28,673 bases of DNA, taken from contig CAZYEN010000022.1 of assembly GCA_964646465.1 (NCBI GenBank), positions 1-28,673 of the forward strand, written 5' to 3'. Shown piece after piece: positions 8,155-16,337 of this stretch; position 1 is the first letter of the stretch; each line of letters starts with the position of its first letter. The notes beneath the pieces were generated by a model. That model did no database searches and was not told the origin of the DNA. It worked only from the letters and a program-made list of their open reading frames with translations. Both the position numbers and the translations under genes were made by a program. Source of the stretch: CALRBF01 sp964646465 (GTDB lineage Bacteria; Patescibacteriota; Minisyncoccia; SW-4-49-11).

Positions 8155-8179
8155 ATATTCATAAGTATAATTATGTCAA
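8152..8179 (-). promoter_or_regulatory. Divergent promoter of the 40-aa ORF
   Basis: On the minus strand a consensus TTGACA (8174-8179), a 16-base spacer and TATATT (8152-8157). Start near 8145 gives a leader of about 30 bases to the ATG at 8115. It overlaps the rplY promoter, so the two cannot be occupied at once. Confidence 0.5.
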
Positions 8180-8190
8180 GTTAGATTTTT

Positions 8191-8850
8191 ATGAAAAAAG
8201 AAGTATTGTCAATCGTTGTAGAAAAGAGAGAGCAAGTTGGTAGTAAAAAAACATCTGCTCTAAGAGCTAAAGGTATTGTGCCAGGTGTTTTATATGGTAG
8301 TGGTTTGGGACAAGCTAAACCGGAGTTAATTCAAGTTAATTCTCTAGAGTTAAATAAATTATTATCTAATATTGAAGAATCTAGTTTAGTGAATGTTATT
8401 TTGGGTAAGAAAAAATATCCTACCTTGGTAAAAGATATTCAAAAAAATCCTCTAAAGGCTGAAATTTTATCAGTTGACTTTTTTGCTCCTGATTTGAATG
8501 AAGAGGTAGAGACTCCAGTAGCTCTAGAGTTCGAAGGTGTTTCTCAATCTGAAAAAGCCGGAAATACTTTAGTTAAAATTCATCAAGAAATTGAAGTTAA
8601 AGCTTTACCCCAAGATTTGCCAGAACATATTGTAGTTGATTTATCTAAATTAGTTACACTAGATGATGTGATTCGAGTCAGTGATTTAGATTTACCAAAA
8701 GGAGTGGAAGCATTATTAGATGGAGATGAAATGATTGTAATGACTGAAACTCCTCAATTAGAAGAAGAACCAGAGATGACTAAAGAAGAACTGGATGCTC
8801 TTGAAAAGTCTCAAGCTGATAAAAACTCTAAAGATACTAAAGAAGAATAG
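8191..8850 (+). CDS. rplY: 50S ribosomal protein bL25 (Ctc/TL5 form)
   Basis: A 219-aa two-domain bL25 that binds 5S rRNA. The N-terminal domain opens with the family signature VVEKREQVGSKKTSALRAKG and continues IVPGVLYGSG; YPTLVKDIQKNP is the second 5S-binding strand pair. A beta-rich Ctc/TL5 domain follows (about 95-185, with VALEFEGVSQSEKAG, EIEVKALPQDLPEHIVVD and GDEMIVMTETP). The C-terminal 35 residues are almost entirely acidic or lysine-rich and probably disordered. No Shine-Dalgarno precedes the ATG, but a good promoter lies 37 bases upstream. The lytic transglycosylase gene starts 17 bases after it. Confidence 0.95.
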   Translation: MKKEVLSIVVEKREQVGSKKTSALRAKGIVPGVLYGSGLGQAKPELIQVNSLELNKLLSNIEESSLVNVILGKKKYPTLVKDIQKNPLKAEILSVDFFAPDLNEEVETPVALEFEGVSQSEKAGNTLVKIHQEIEVKALPQDLPEHIVVDLSKLVTLDDVIRVSDLDLPKGVEALLDGDEMIVMTETPQLEEEPEMTKEELDALEKSQADKNSKDTKEE

Positions 8851-8867
8851 AACTTTAAAATAATAAT

Positions 8868-10232
8868 ATGAATAAAAAAAATCAAAAAAAACTGAGTAAT
8901 AAAATACAGGTTTCAATTGGTGTTTATATTTTAACTTTATCATTTATATTTTATCCAGTACCTAATTTATTGGCTAACTCTAAATTAGAAGAAACTAGAA
9001 AAAATCTAAATCAGGAATTGACAAAAATTGATGACTTAAGTAAATCTAAACAAGAAACTGATATTCAAGTTAGAACTTTATCACAAGAAATAGATTCTTT
9101 GGACAAAGAGATTAACTCGGCCCAAAAAAATTTAGATACTACAAATCAGGATATTGAGTCAATTCAAGCAGAGTTAAGTGAGACAAGACAATATATATCT
9201 GCCTTAGAGCAGACAATTCGAGCTCAAAAAGCTTTGATTAGAGAATATGTCAGTAGTTTGTATGTACAAAAAGATGTATCTTTATTTGAGGTTGTTTTGT
9301 CTCAGGATCAATTGTCTGATTTGTTGGGTTCTGTGCAAAAAACGGGTGTTATGCAAGATTCAATAACAGAATCAATTACTTTAATCTCTGCTAAAGAGCA
9401 AGAAATTGTATCAGAAAAAAAACATCTTTTTGATAAAGAAGAAGAATTGATGGCTCTAAAACAGTCTCAAGAAAGACAAAAAAATCTTCTACAACAAACT
9501 CAGGAAGACAAAGAAACGTTATTAGCTCAGACTAAAGGACAACAATCTGAATATGAAGAGTTATTAAAACAATCATTTGCTACTAAACAAAATCTTTTGA
9601 ATAGTATTAGAGTTATAGGAGGTGGTTCCGATGGTAGACCAGGAGCAATTTCCTTAGAAGAAGCTTATGCTTTAGCAGTATCTAATACTGCTAGGCTAGG
9701 AAACAAAATCAGACCTGAATATTTGGTGGGGGTTATGAAAATTGAATCAGGTCTTGGTGGAAATGTAGGTAGATCTTTTTATAAAGATTCTTTGAGTGGT
9801 TGTGCCGCTCGTGAAGGTAATAATACTAAATTAAACTTTAATAAAGAAGAGCAATCTTTTGAAAAAATAACCTCCTCTCTAGGAGTTCCTTTGACTCAAC
9901 CTGTGTCTGGATGTCCTTATCCAAAATATACTGGAACTGGAGGGGCTATGGGGCCTGCTCAAATTATGCCTGCAACTTGGCTTGGATATGAATTGAAATT
10001 AAGAGAATTAAAGGGGGGGGCAACTGTAAATCCTTGGAATATGGAAGATGCTATGTTAGCTATGGGAATGGTTTTATTAGGTAAGGTTGGAAATCAGTTA
10101 ATTGCGGGTAATGATGAGTTAGAGAGACGGGCTGCTTTGTGTTATCTGGGTGGATGTAATGTTAAAAATATGTGGTATGCTGATAAAGTCTTAAATGAAG
10201 CAGCTAGAACTAAAGAGTTATTAGGAAAATAA
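8868..10232 (+). CDS. Coiled-coil lytic transglycosylase (PcsB-like N-terminus, SLT domain)
   Basis: A 454-aa exported protein. A basic start and hydrophobic stretch (13-36, ending LLANS) serve as signal peptide or anchor. Residues 40-245 are coiled coil with a hydrophobic hairpin near 135-165 (LFEVVLSQDQLSDLLGS), closely matching the layout of the M23 protein at 6071. The C-terminal domain is a goose-lysozyme/SLT-type transglycosylase: VMKIESGLGG with catalytic Glu293, GGAMGPAQIMPATW near 359-371, and NPWNMEDAMLAM near 388-398. It would cleave glycan strands while the other enzyme cuts peptides. A run of eight G at 10013-10020 (codons 382-384) is a possible slippage site. Its 3' end converges on the minus-strand operon, with a shared hairpin between. 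Confidence 0.88.
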   Translation: MNKKNQKKLSNKIQVSIGVYILTLSFIFYPVPNLLANSKLEETRKNLNQELTKIDDLSKSKQETDIQVRTLSQEIDSLDKEINSAQKNLDTTNQDIESIQAELSETRQYISALEQTIRAQKALIREYVSSLYVQKDVSLFEVVLSQDQLSDLLGSVQKTGVMQDSITESITLISAKEQEIVSEKKHLFDKEEELMALKQSQERQKNLLQQTQEDKETLLAQTKGQQSEYEELLKQSFATKQNLLNSIRVIGGGSDGRPGAISLEEAYALAVSNTARLGNKIRPEYLVGVMKIESGLGGNVGRSFYKDSLSGCAAREGNNTKLNFNKEEQSFEKITSSLGVPLTQPVSGCPYPKYTGTGGAMGPAQIMPATWLGYELKLRELKGGATVNPWNMEDAMLAMGMVLLGKVGNQLIAGNDELERRAALCYLGGCNVKNMWYADKVLNEAARTKELLGK

Positions 10233-10265
10233 AAAATCCCCTTATTCTGATCAGAGTTAAGGGGA
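10231..10265 (-). terminator. Rho-independent terminator of the minus-strand operon
   Basis: The stem TCCCCTTA/TAAGGGGA (8 pairs) with a 13-base loop containing the palindrome CTGATCAG spans 10237-10265. Read on the minus strand it is followed by ATTTTTTATTTT, a good U tract. Read on the plus strand the downstream tail is only weakly T-rich, so it serves mainly the leftward genes and perhaps both directions. Confidence 0.75.
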
Positions 10266-10316
10266 ATGATTTAATTTATTTATTCTATTATATCTTAGTT
10301 TATTTTAATTTACATA

Positions 10317-10868
10317 TTATAGTGATGGTACTAAATTACTATACTTACTCCAAGCTTTGATTTCTTTTTCAGATAAGTTTTGAGCATCTTGTATTGTATC
10401 TTCTAAGTCACTAAGTTCAAAGTCTATCTCTTGAGCTAGGCTTAGATGATGCCGATAATATTCATTTTTTAATACTGTCTCAGCATATATCTTTTGCTCT
10501 TTTGATAAATTAATTTCTTTATCTTTAGAATACTCAGCAATAGCCTTACGAGCTAGATGAGTTACTCCATCTCCTGCATTTGCTTTGATAGTAATTTGGG
10601 TTTCAGATTTTTGAATATCAGTGTTCTCTGTTACTATCTCTTCAGATTGTATTTCACTCTTCTCTGTTTCATCTACTACTTCCTCTCCTTCTTTCTTAAT
10701 TTCCTCTACCTTATCTTCTACTGTTTTATCCTCAGTATCTCTATTGAATGCATATACGCCACTTACTATCAAAAATACTATCAATATAATTGAAATAATA
10801 TTTTTAGTCCAAAATCCTTGTTCCTCTTCAGTGTTCTGTGCTTCTGTTATTTTCTTTTCTTCACTCAC
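10317..10868 (-). CDS. Single-pass membrane protein with GDGVTHLARKA domain
   Basis: A 183-aa protein starting at GTG (10868-10866), chosen because it sits 6 bases after a perfect Shine-Dalgarno. Residues 1-20 are cytoplasmic and acidic, 22-41 form a TM helix, 44-88 are a Glu/Lys-rich spacer, and 90-183 form a conserved-looking domain (ITIKANAGDGVTHLARKAI, then LSKEQKIYAETVLKN). I associate this domain with uncharacterised Patescibacteria envelope proteins; it resembles a LysM-like strand-helix start but is not a clear LysM. The topology places it outside the membrane. It follows prmC by 31 bases, last in the rpmE-prfA-prmC group, and is followed by a terminator. Function is unknown; high expression is inferred from the RBS. 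Confidence 0.75.
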   Translation of the reverse strand: MSEEKKITEAQNTEEEQGFWTKNIISIILIVFLIVSGVYAFNRDTEDKTVEDKVEEIKKEGEEVVDETEKSEIQSEEIVTENTDIQKSETQITIKANAGDGVTHLARKAIAEYSKDKEINLSKEQKIYAETVLKNEYYRHHLSLAQEIDFELSDLEDTIQDAQNLSEKEIKAWSKYSNLVPSL

Positions 10869-10874
10869 TTCTAT

Positions 10875-10884
10875 TCACCTCCTT
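10875..10884 (-). promoter_or_regulatory. Perfect Shine-Dalgarno sequence
   Basis: On the minus strand AAGGAGGTGA, fully complementary to the usual 16S rRNA 3' end, lies 6 bases before a GTG. Almost every other gene here lacks a recognisable Shine-Dalgarno, so this site decides the start and stands out. Confidence 0.85.
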
Positions 10885-10899
10885 TCTTATCTTAATTAT

Positions 10900-11751
10900 T
10901 TAGTGTTCAATGAGAATATGTCTGTCTTGTTCCTGTAAGTCTTTATAAATCTTGATTAGAGCATTAGGGGCTAAAGATTGTATAATAGCTTTTAGCACCT
11001 CTGCTTGCTCGGGATTTATCTCTATTATTATGTTAGGCCATAATACAAAACGACTCTTAATTTCTTGTAATAGTCTGATATAGTGCTCTAATCCATCATT
11101 AAGTGAATAGAGTGCAGTATTAGGTTCATACAAAATAGAGTCGTCTTGGTATTGATTTTGATTCAGATAAGGTAGGTTTGCAATTATTAGATCTGGTCTT
11201 GTATCTTGTTTGTAAAAAGGGGATAACAAATCTCCCATTAGCCAAACAATATTATCTTGCTTACCTGTTAATATTATATCATTATTTTTAGCAATCTGTA
11301 AGGCTTCTTTAGAAATATCACTAGCCATAATGGTAGAATTGGGTAGCTCCAACTTTAGAGTTATTGCTATACAGCCACTCCCAGTACCAATTTCCCAGAT
11401 AATTGACTTAGATTTATTCTTGAAAATTTCTTTTGTAATATCTATGATAGCTTCCGTTTCAGGACGAGGGATTAATACATTATGATTAACTATGAACTCT
11501 CGTCCATAAAATTCTTTATACCCTAGAATATAGGCTATTGGCATTTTGTTTAATCGAAGATCCAGAGATTCATTAATAGCTTCTAATTCAAAGTCTGATA
11601 AAATATAATTTTCTTGTAATATTAAATCCATTTTACTCATACCCAAAGCATGTTCCAGAATTAAGTTTGCATCTAGATTTGGGGTGGGGGATTGATTTTG
11701 AAGCTTCTGTTTAAGTTGTAGGTTGATTTCTTTTATATTCATCAAAGGCAT
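10900..11751 (-). CDS. prmC: Release factor glutamine methyltransferase
   Basis: PrmC/HemK methylates the glutamine of the GGQ motif in RF1 and RF2. The protein is up to 283 aa. A helical N-terminal domain (1-75, with LDANLILEHALG) binds the release factor. RPETE (96-100) and the SAM-binding loop WEIGTGSGCIAI (119-130) follow. The catalytic motif, normally NPPY, is NLPY (192-195) within DLIIANLPYL. The start could be 11751 or the in-frame ATG at 11742; both overlap the 3' end of prfA (by 41 or 32 bases), implying coupling. Lying directly after its substrate's gene is the classical arrangement. Confidence 0.93.
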   Translation of the reverse strand: MPLMNIKEINLQLKQKLQNQSPTPNLDANLILEHALGMSKMDLILQENYILSDFELEAINESLDLRLNKMPIAYILGYKEFYGREFIVNHNVLIPRPETEAIIDITKEIFKNKSKSIIWEIGTGSGCIAITLKLELPNSTIMASDISKEALQIAKNNDIILTGKQDNIVWLMGDLLSPFYKQDTRPDLIIANLPYLNQNQYQDDSILYEPNTALYSLNDGLEHYIRLLQEIKSRFVLWPNIIIEINPEQAEVLKAIIQSLAPNALIKIYKDLQEQDRHILIEH

Positions 11752-12754
11752 CTAAAATAATACTAAAGTCTCCTAATAGAACCCCTTCAATATTTGAGAA
11801 ATTTTGTTTAATTCTATGATCTGTAATTCTATCCTGGGGGAAATTATAAGTTCTTATTTTCTCAGATCTATCTCCAGTTCCTATCTGGTCTTTACGAAAA
11901 GCGGATTCTTTTTCAAATTGCTCTTGTTTAATTCGGTCTAAAATTCTAGTTCTCAAAATTTTCATTGCTTTATCTTTATTTTTGAGTTGAGATTTTTCAT
12001 CCTGACAAGAGACAACAATATTTGTTGGTATATGAGTAATTCTAACCGCTGAGTCGGTGGTATTAACACTCTGTCCTCCCGGCCCACTAGATCTAAAAAC
12101 ATCAATTTTCAAATCATTTGGATTGATTTCAATATCAACTTCTTTGGCTATTGGTAATACCGCCACAGTTATAGTAGAGGTATGGACTCGTCCAGCTTTT
12201 TCTGTTTTTGGTACTCTTTGAACTCTATGGACTCCACTTTCATATTGTAGGTATTTATAAACTTCTGGCCCTCTAGCTTCTACAATGACTTCTTTTAATC
12301 CTCCAACTGAATTCTCTGAAATAGATAAAATTTCGGTTTTAGCACCATTTTTTTGTAAAAATGTAATATAAGCTTTGAATAATTCTAAACCAAATAATCC
12401 AGCTTCATCTCCACCAGCTCCAGCTCTTAGCTCAATAATAATTTCATCAGCAAAAGTTTCTTTGGGTGTAATTAAATCTATCCATGTATTTTCCTTTCTA
12501 TCTAATTCATATTTTAGCTTCACTAGCTCTTCCTCAGCCATTTCTTGAAGCTCAGGATCCTGTAATAGACTTTCTGCTTCTAAAATTTGAACTTTTAGAT
12601 TCTCAATATCTTTTAATAATTCAACTTTATGTCCAATTTCAGTATGCTTCTTAGAAATACTCACAAAATCTGGACTTGCAAATATCTGAGGATTAGACAT
12701 TTGAGCAGACAAATCAGCATATTCTTTTTGTAAATCTACTAAAGAATTACTCAT
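11711..12754 (-). CDS. prfA: Peptide chain release factor 1
   Basis: RF1 ends translation at UAA and UAG. The 347-aa protein has the coiled N-terminal domain, the codon-reading PxT tripeptide as Pro182-Lys183-Thr184 in RVQRVPKTEKAGRVHTS (RF2 would have SPF), and the peptidyl-hydrolysis loop SSGPGGQSVN with Gln228. It is slightly shorter than the usual 355-360 aa. The gene sits 24 bases after rpmE and overlaps prmC, whose product would methylate Gln228. Since UGA stops are used here, an RF2 gene must exist elsewhere. Confidence 0.96.
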   Translation of the reverse strand: MSNSLVDLQKEYADLSAQMSNPQIFASPDFVSISKKHTEIGHKVELLKDIENLKVQILEAESLLQDPELQEMAEEELVKLKYELDRKENTWIDLITPKETFADEIIIELRAGAGGDEAGLFGLELFKAYITFLQKNGAKTEILSISENSVGGLKEVIVEARGPEVYKYLQYESGVHRVQRVPKTEKAGRVHTSTITVAVLPIAKEVDIEINPNDLKIDVFRSSGPGGQSVNTTDSAVRITHIPTNIVVSCQDEKSQLKNKDKAMKILRTRILDRIKQEQFEKESAFRKDQIGTGDRSEKIRTYNFPQDRITDHRIKQNFSNIEGVLLGDFSIILDAFDEYKRNQPTT

Positions 12755-12778
12755 ATTTTATCTTTAGTAATGAAAAAT

Positions 12779-13000
12779 TTATTTATTAGATAATTGTTCT
12801 TTCTTCTCTAATTTAGCTCGGAATTTTTCTACTCTTCCAGCAGTATCAACAAGAGTTCTTTTTCCAGTATAAAAAGGGTGACATTTGGAGCAAACTTCAA
12901 CTGATGCTATATCTCGAACTGATCCGATATTAAATTCAGTAGAACAAGAAATACATTTAACAGTAGTATAAGAATAGTTAGGGTGAATTCCTGATTTCAT
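12779..13000 (-). CDS. rpmE: 50S ribosomal protein bL31, zinc-binding type
   Basis: A 73-aa bL31. It starts MKSGIHPNY, as the family does, and has two CxxC pairs (Cys16/Cys19 in KCISC, Cys37/Cys40 in VCSKC) that mark the zinc-binding C+ form. The usual HPFYTGK follows, then RVEKFRAK. The lysine-rich tail is normal. It is the first gene of an rpmE-prfA-prmC operon and has a good promoter 35-63 bases upstream. It lacks a Shine-Dalgarno. Confidence 0.96.
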   Translation of the reverse strand: MKSGIHPNYSYTTVKCISCSTEFNIGSVRDIASVEVCSKCHPFYTGKRTLVDTAGRVEKFRAKLEKKEQLSNK

Positions 13001-13034
13001 AGTAATTGCATTAAGTATTATGTAATTGTCTAAA

Positions 13035-13063
13035 ATAATATCATAAATTTAAGATAAAGTCAA
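13035..13063 (-). promoter_or_regulatory. Promoter of rpmE-prfA-prmC
   Basis: On the minus strand TTGACT (13058-13063), a 17-base spacer and TATTAT (13035-13040), with the extension giving TATGATATTAT. The predicted start near 13028 gives a leader of about 28 bases. Confidence 0.7.
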
Positions 13064-13115
13064 TTTTTTTGTATATTTTACTATATTATATTTTTATGTT
13101 ATTATAAGTTTATTC

Positions 13116-13121
13116 TATAAT
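13116..13121 (+). promoter_or_regulatory. Possible -10 box of the Wzz-like gene
   Basis: TATAAT with no clear -35 and no TG extension. If used, transcription would start only about 8 bases before the ATG at 13136, making a nearly leaderless message. Confidence 0.35.
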
Positions 13122-13135
13122 ATAAAATTACCATA

Positions 13136-13888
13136 ATGAATTCCAATCTTACCTTAGGTGCAATCACTGCCAAAATACAAAGAAAGTTTAATACGATTGT
13201 GATTATAACCTTACTGTTTACATTAATTGGACTTATAATTACTTTAATTTTACCAAAACAATATAAGGCTGAGTCACAATTAGTTTTGTTACAAAAAGTC
13301 AATCCTAATATTGACTCCTATACTGCTCAAAGATCTGTCGACGCCAATGTGAATTTGCTTATAGATTTAGTCTATACTGATGTATTTTTTAACAATGTCA
13401 TAACAGAAAGTGCTGAGATTAAAAATTTATTCCCAGATAACTCAAGAGATAGGAGAAGAATTTTTGCAAGAAATATAGTTGCAAGGTCAAGAGGAACAGG
13501 GTTTATCTCAGTTGATACTTATGATAAGTCCTCCGAATTAGCTTTGAATATGAATAAAATAGTTGTAAATAAATTAATAGATCAGGCAAAATCTCTTTTA
13601 GGAGATACGGCTAATATTCAGGTTGTAAACCAGCCAGCTTTATATGAAGGAGTTGGAAGACCCAATATAGTGATTAATTTATTTGGCTCAGCTTTATTAG
13701 GATTTATAGTAGCCATAGCTTATGTTGTAAGTCGTAAAGATCAGGCTATTATATATGACTTTGGGGTTGACGATATAGCTTCTCCACCAATTCCTGATGA
13801 TGTTACTATAGCTCAAAATCCAATATTAGACTCAGAAAACACCCCAACTATTACTCCAGACACTGAATATGACTCAAATAAATTCTAA
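13136..13888 (+). CDS. Wzz/YveK-like polysaccharide chain-length protein
   Basis: A 250-aa polysaccharide co-polymerase. Two TM helices (20-40 and 178-198) enclose an external domain of about 135 residues. The start of TM2 carries the proline-containing motif VVNQPALYEGVGRPN typical of Wzz/CapA/YveK proteins. The external part has YKAESQLVLL next to TM1 and FISVDTYDKSSELALNMN before TM2. The C-terminal 50 residues are acidic, proline-rich and cytoplasmic; no tyrosine-kinase domain is attached. Such proteins set glycan length together with a Wzy polymerase, whose likely gene overlaps this one by 20 bases. It opens the polysaccharide locus, diverging from rpmE. Confidence 0.8.
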   Translation: MNSNLTLGAITAKIQRKFNTIVIITLLFTLIGLIITLILPKQYKAESQLVLLQKVNPNIDSYTAQRSVDANVNLLIDLVYTDVFFNNVITESAEIKNLFPDNSRDRRRIFARNIVARSRGTGFISVDTYDKSSELALNMNKIVVNKLIDQAKSLLGDTANIQVVNQPALYEGVGRPNIVINLFGSALLGFIVAIAYVVSRKDQAIIYDFGVDDIASPPIPDDVTIAQNPILDSENTPTITPDTEYDSNKF

Positions 13889-15260
13889 TATCATATTGAT
13901 ATTAGGAGGGGTAAATCTACTGATGTGCACATTATTAGATGTCTCTCCCATAATATTTTTAATTAGTCTAATAGTTTGGATATTATTTTCATTAACATTA
14001 GTATCTTTAGAGGCATCTTTATTGTCTCTAATTTTTATCAGACCATCTATAGATATCGTCGGCTATTTAAGTGTTCCAGATTGGCCAATTATTAATATTG
14101 GCTCTAGTATTACTATTATTACTATAATTTTATCTCTAATTTATCTATATCAAAATAGGCAATATATTTATAATACCAAAATCCCTTTGACTAGGATTAT
14201 AATACTTATATTAGTAGTATATATCACATTTAGTTTTACAGGAATTTCATTGTCTATGGGATTACAAGAGACTATTAGATTATTGAGTTTTATTGTTTTA
14301 TATTTTGTTGGTTGGATATATGTTGTGAATCAAAATAAGTTTTTTAATTTAATAAAACTTATTATATATTCTAGTATAGTACCTCTAATTGTATCTTATA
14401 TAGAATATTTTTCTGGCGGTGGTCTTTATACCAATCCTGGTTTTGAAAACCGTATCGCTGGTACCTTCGGACATCCCAATGTTTTGGCATATTTTTCAGT
14501 TATTATATTGGCTTTGATTAGTGTCATTTTATTTTATAAAAATAATATAATCTCTAAATTCGAAAGAGAAGTATTTGCCGTCATAGGTATATTATATGCA
14601 ATTGTATTATTAATAACATTCACCAGGGGTGCTTGGTTGGGATTGATTTTATTTACTATATTAATTAGTTTAGCTCAATATCCCTTTAGAACTATTAAAA
14701 GAAGTTCCATTATAATAGGATGTGGTATTATATTTATAGTTACTTATAATGTTTTAGCTTCACCTAATATTCTAGACTTAAAGCCATTAGATCAATTACC
14801 TGTAATTAATAGGGTGGTGGGTCTATTTAATTCAGACCCTAGTGATTCAGTTATCTGGAGATTAAATATGTGGGATGATGCTTATAATAAAGCTTTAGAA
14901 TCTCCAATTATAGGTTTTGGTACCGGAAGCTCTGAGATGATAATAGAGCAGACTCGTGGCACATTTCGGGGATCTTTGGAAGTACATAATGACTATATTA
15001 AAATCTTTTTAGAACAGGGTATAATTGGATTATTGATATATTTCATTCTTATTATTAATATTCTCTATACACTATATTCAATATATATTAAAAATAAGAA
15101 TATTTATATTTTAACTATAGCCACCTTGATGACTATTATCTATATTGTAAGTTTTTGGGACAACTTATTAAGAGGTACAGTTTTGATGTGGATATTATTT
15201 TTACTATTAGGAGGAGTACTACATTATAATCAGCTGAATAATAAAGTAAAGTGTAATTAA
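13869..15260 (+). CDS. O-antigen polymerase/ligase-like membrane protein (Wzy_C)
   Basis: A 463-aa integral membrane protein with roughly eleven hydrophobic helices and a large external loop. The Wzy_C (PF04932-type) signature is seen at FTRGAWLGL and, after the loop, at VHNDYIKIFLEQGIIGLL, the conserved H-N-D-Y region of O-antigen ligases and polymerases. It would join lipid-linked glycan units outside the membrane. Polymerase and ligase cannot be told apart by sequence alone; the preceding Wzz-like gene favours polymerase. Its start overlaps the Wzz-like gene by 20 bases in another frame, so translation is probably coupled, and the next glycosyltransferase starts 4 bases after its stop. Confidence 0.85.
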   Translation: MTQINSNIILILGGVNLLMCTLLDVSPIIFLISLIVWILFSLTLVSLEASLLSLIFIRPSIDIVGYLSVPDWPIINIGSSITIITIILSLIYLYQNRQYIYNTKIPLTRIIILILVVYITFSFTGISLSMGLQETIRLLSFIVLYFVGWIYVVNQNKFFNLIKLIIYSSIVPLIVSYIEYFSGGGLYTNPGFENRIAGTFGHPNVLAYFSVIILALISVILFYKNNIISKFEREVFAVIGILYAIVLLITFTRGAWLGLILFTILISLAQYPFRTIKRSSIIIGCGIIFIVTYNVLASPNILDLKPLDQLPVINRVVGLFNSDPSDSVIWRLNMWDDAYNKALESPIIGFGTGSSEMIIEQTRGTFRGSLEVHNDYIKIFLEQGIIGLLIYFILIINILYTLYSIYIKNKNIYILTIATLMTIIYIVSFWDNLLRGTVLMWILFLLLGGVLHYNQLNNKVKCN

Positions 15261-15264
15261 AAAT

Positions 15265-16332
15265 ATGAAAATTTTAGTATTAGGTAGACAACATATTGCA
15301 AAATCAGAAGATATAATACAGGGTTTACAAGATTTAGGTCATAATGTGGAGTATCTTCTATTCCCATCACTACAATATCCAAGAGAATACTATAATACTC
15401 ATAAAGGAGAGATAGCTCGACCTATTTATAAATCTAAAATCTCTTATTATTGGAGACACTATAATAATATTAGAGATATATTAAAATCTTCTAAATTTGA
15501 TAAAGACTATGATTATATTTTAGCTATTGATTGGTTTGAAGCTAATATTGCTCTATCACTTAGAAAATACTATCCCAATACTAAGATTATTTATTATGCC
15601 TATGACTATTATTTTTATAATAGTATATTCTCCTCAAGATATTGGATTAATAAAATAGAACAATCTGCTTTTATGAGAGCCGATATAGTATGGGCAGTTA
15701 ATCAGCAGATTATAGAAGAGCATAAAAGCAGAAATTATAATAGAAATCAAGTTAATGTAGTTCCTTTAGGGATAAAATCTAAAAACATACCAGATTACAA
15801 TCAAAATCCAAGGCAGTTTCTATTCATGGGAAATTTCAAAGAAGGCCATAATTTAAGATTATTAGTCAATACCTTTTCTAATTTACCATCAGATTATCAT
15901 CTACACCTAATAGGTCAGGGGAATATATATAATGAAATTGAGAATTTAATTCAAGATTTAGGAGTTAAAAACATTACTCTTTATGGATTCAAAACTGAAC
16001 AAGAAGTGATAAATATAATATTACAAAATCAAATAGGTTATGGTATAGCTCTGTATGAGAATACTCAAGAAATAGCTTGTGTTGATCCCGGTAAGATTAA
16101 AGATTATTTAGCATTGGATCTACCAGTTATAACTACTAATAATCATAATATGAGTAAGAATATACAGGATTATAATCTAGGTATAATATTAGACAATGTC
16201 AATTCAGAATTAGATAAACAGATAATAAACTTAGATGAAAATGATATCGAGTCCATAAAACCCAATATACAATACTATATCCAAAATCATAGCTATAATA
16301 TTGTATTAGATAAAGCTCTCAGTAAGCCCTAA
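15265..16332 (+). CDS. GT4-type glycosyltransferase
   Basis: A 355-aa GT-B fold enzyme. The N-terminal half has the Rossmann start MKILVLGRQHIA and a tyrosine-rich middle (IIYYAYDYYFYN). A hinge region ADIVWAVNQ leads to VVPLGIKS, the usual start of the donor domain. The C-terminal half has FLFMGNF, YHLHLIGQGN, NITLYGF and a degenerate EX7E region, DPGKIKDYLALDLPVITT, where a lysine-containing DPxK replaces the first glutamate. Low identity to standard GT4 motifs makes the donor sugar unpredictable. It closes the first part of the polysaccharide locus, 4 bases behind the polymerase gene; the exported-protein island begins right after. Confidence 0.75.
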   Translation: MKILVLGRQHIAKSEDIIQGLQDLGHNVEYLLFPSLQYPREYYNTHKGEIARPIYKSKISYYWRHYNNIRDILKSSKFDKDYDYILAIDWFEANIALSLRKYYPNTKIIYYAYDYYFYNSIFSSRYWINKIEQSAFMRADIVWAVNQQIIEEHKSRNYNRNQVNVVPLGIKSKNIPDYNQNPRQFLFMGNFKEGHNLRLLVNTFSNLPSDYHLHLIGQGNIYNEIENLIQDLGVKNITLYGFKTEQEVINIILQNQIGYGIALYENTQEIACVDPGKIKDYLALDLPVITTNNHNMSKNIQDYNLGIILDNVNSELDKQIINLDENDIESIKPNIQYYIQNHSYNIVLDKALSKP

Positions 16333-16337
16333 AACTA

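Noticed and set aside
10557..10938. Plus-strand open frames opposite the 183-aa membrane protein
   Set aside because: They are Ser/Phe/Tyr-rich mirrors of an acidic coding strand, without promoter, RBS or domain.
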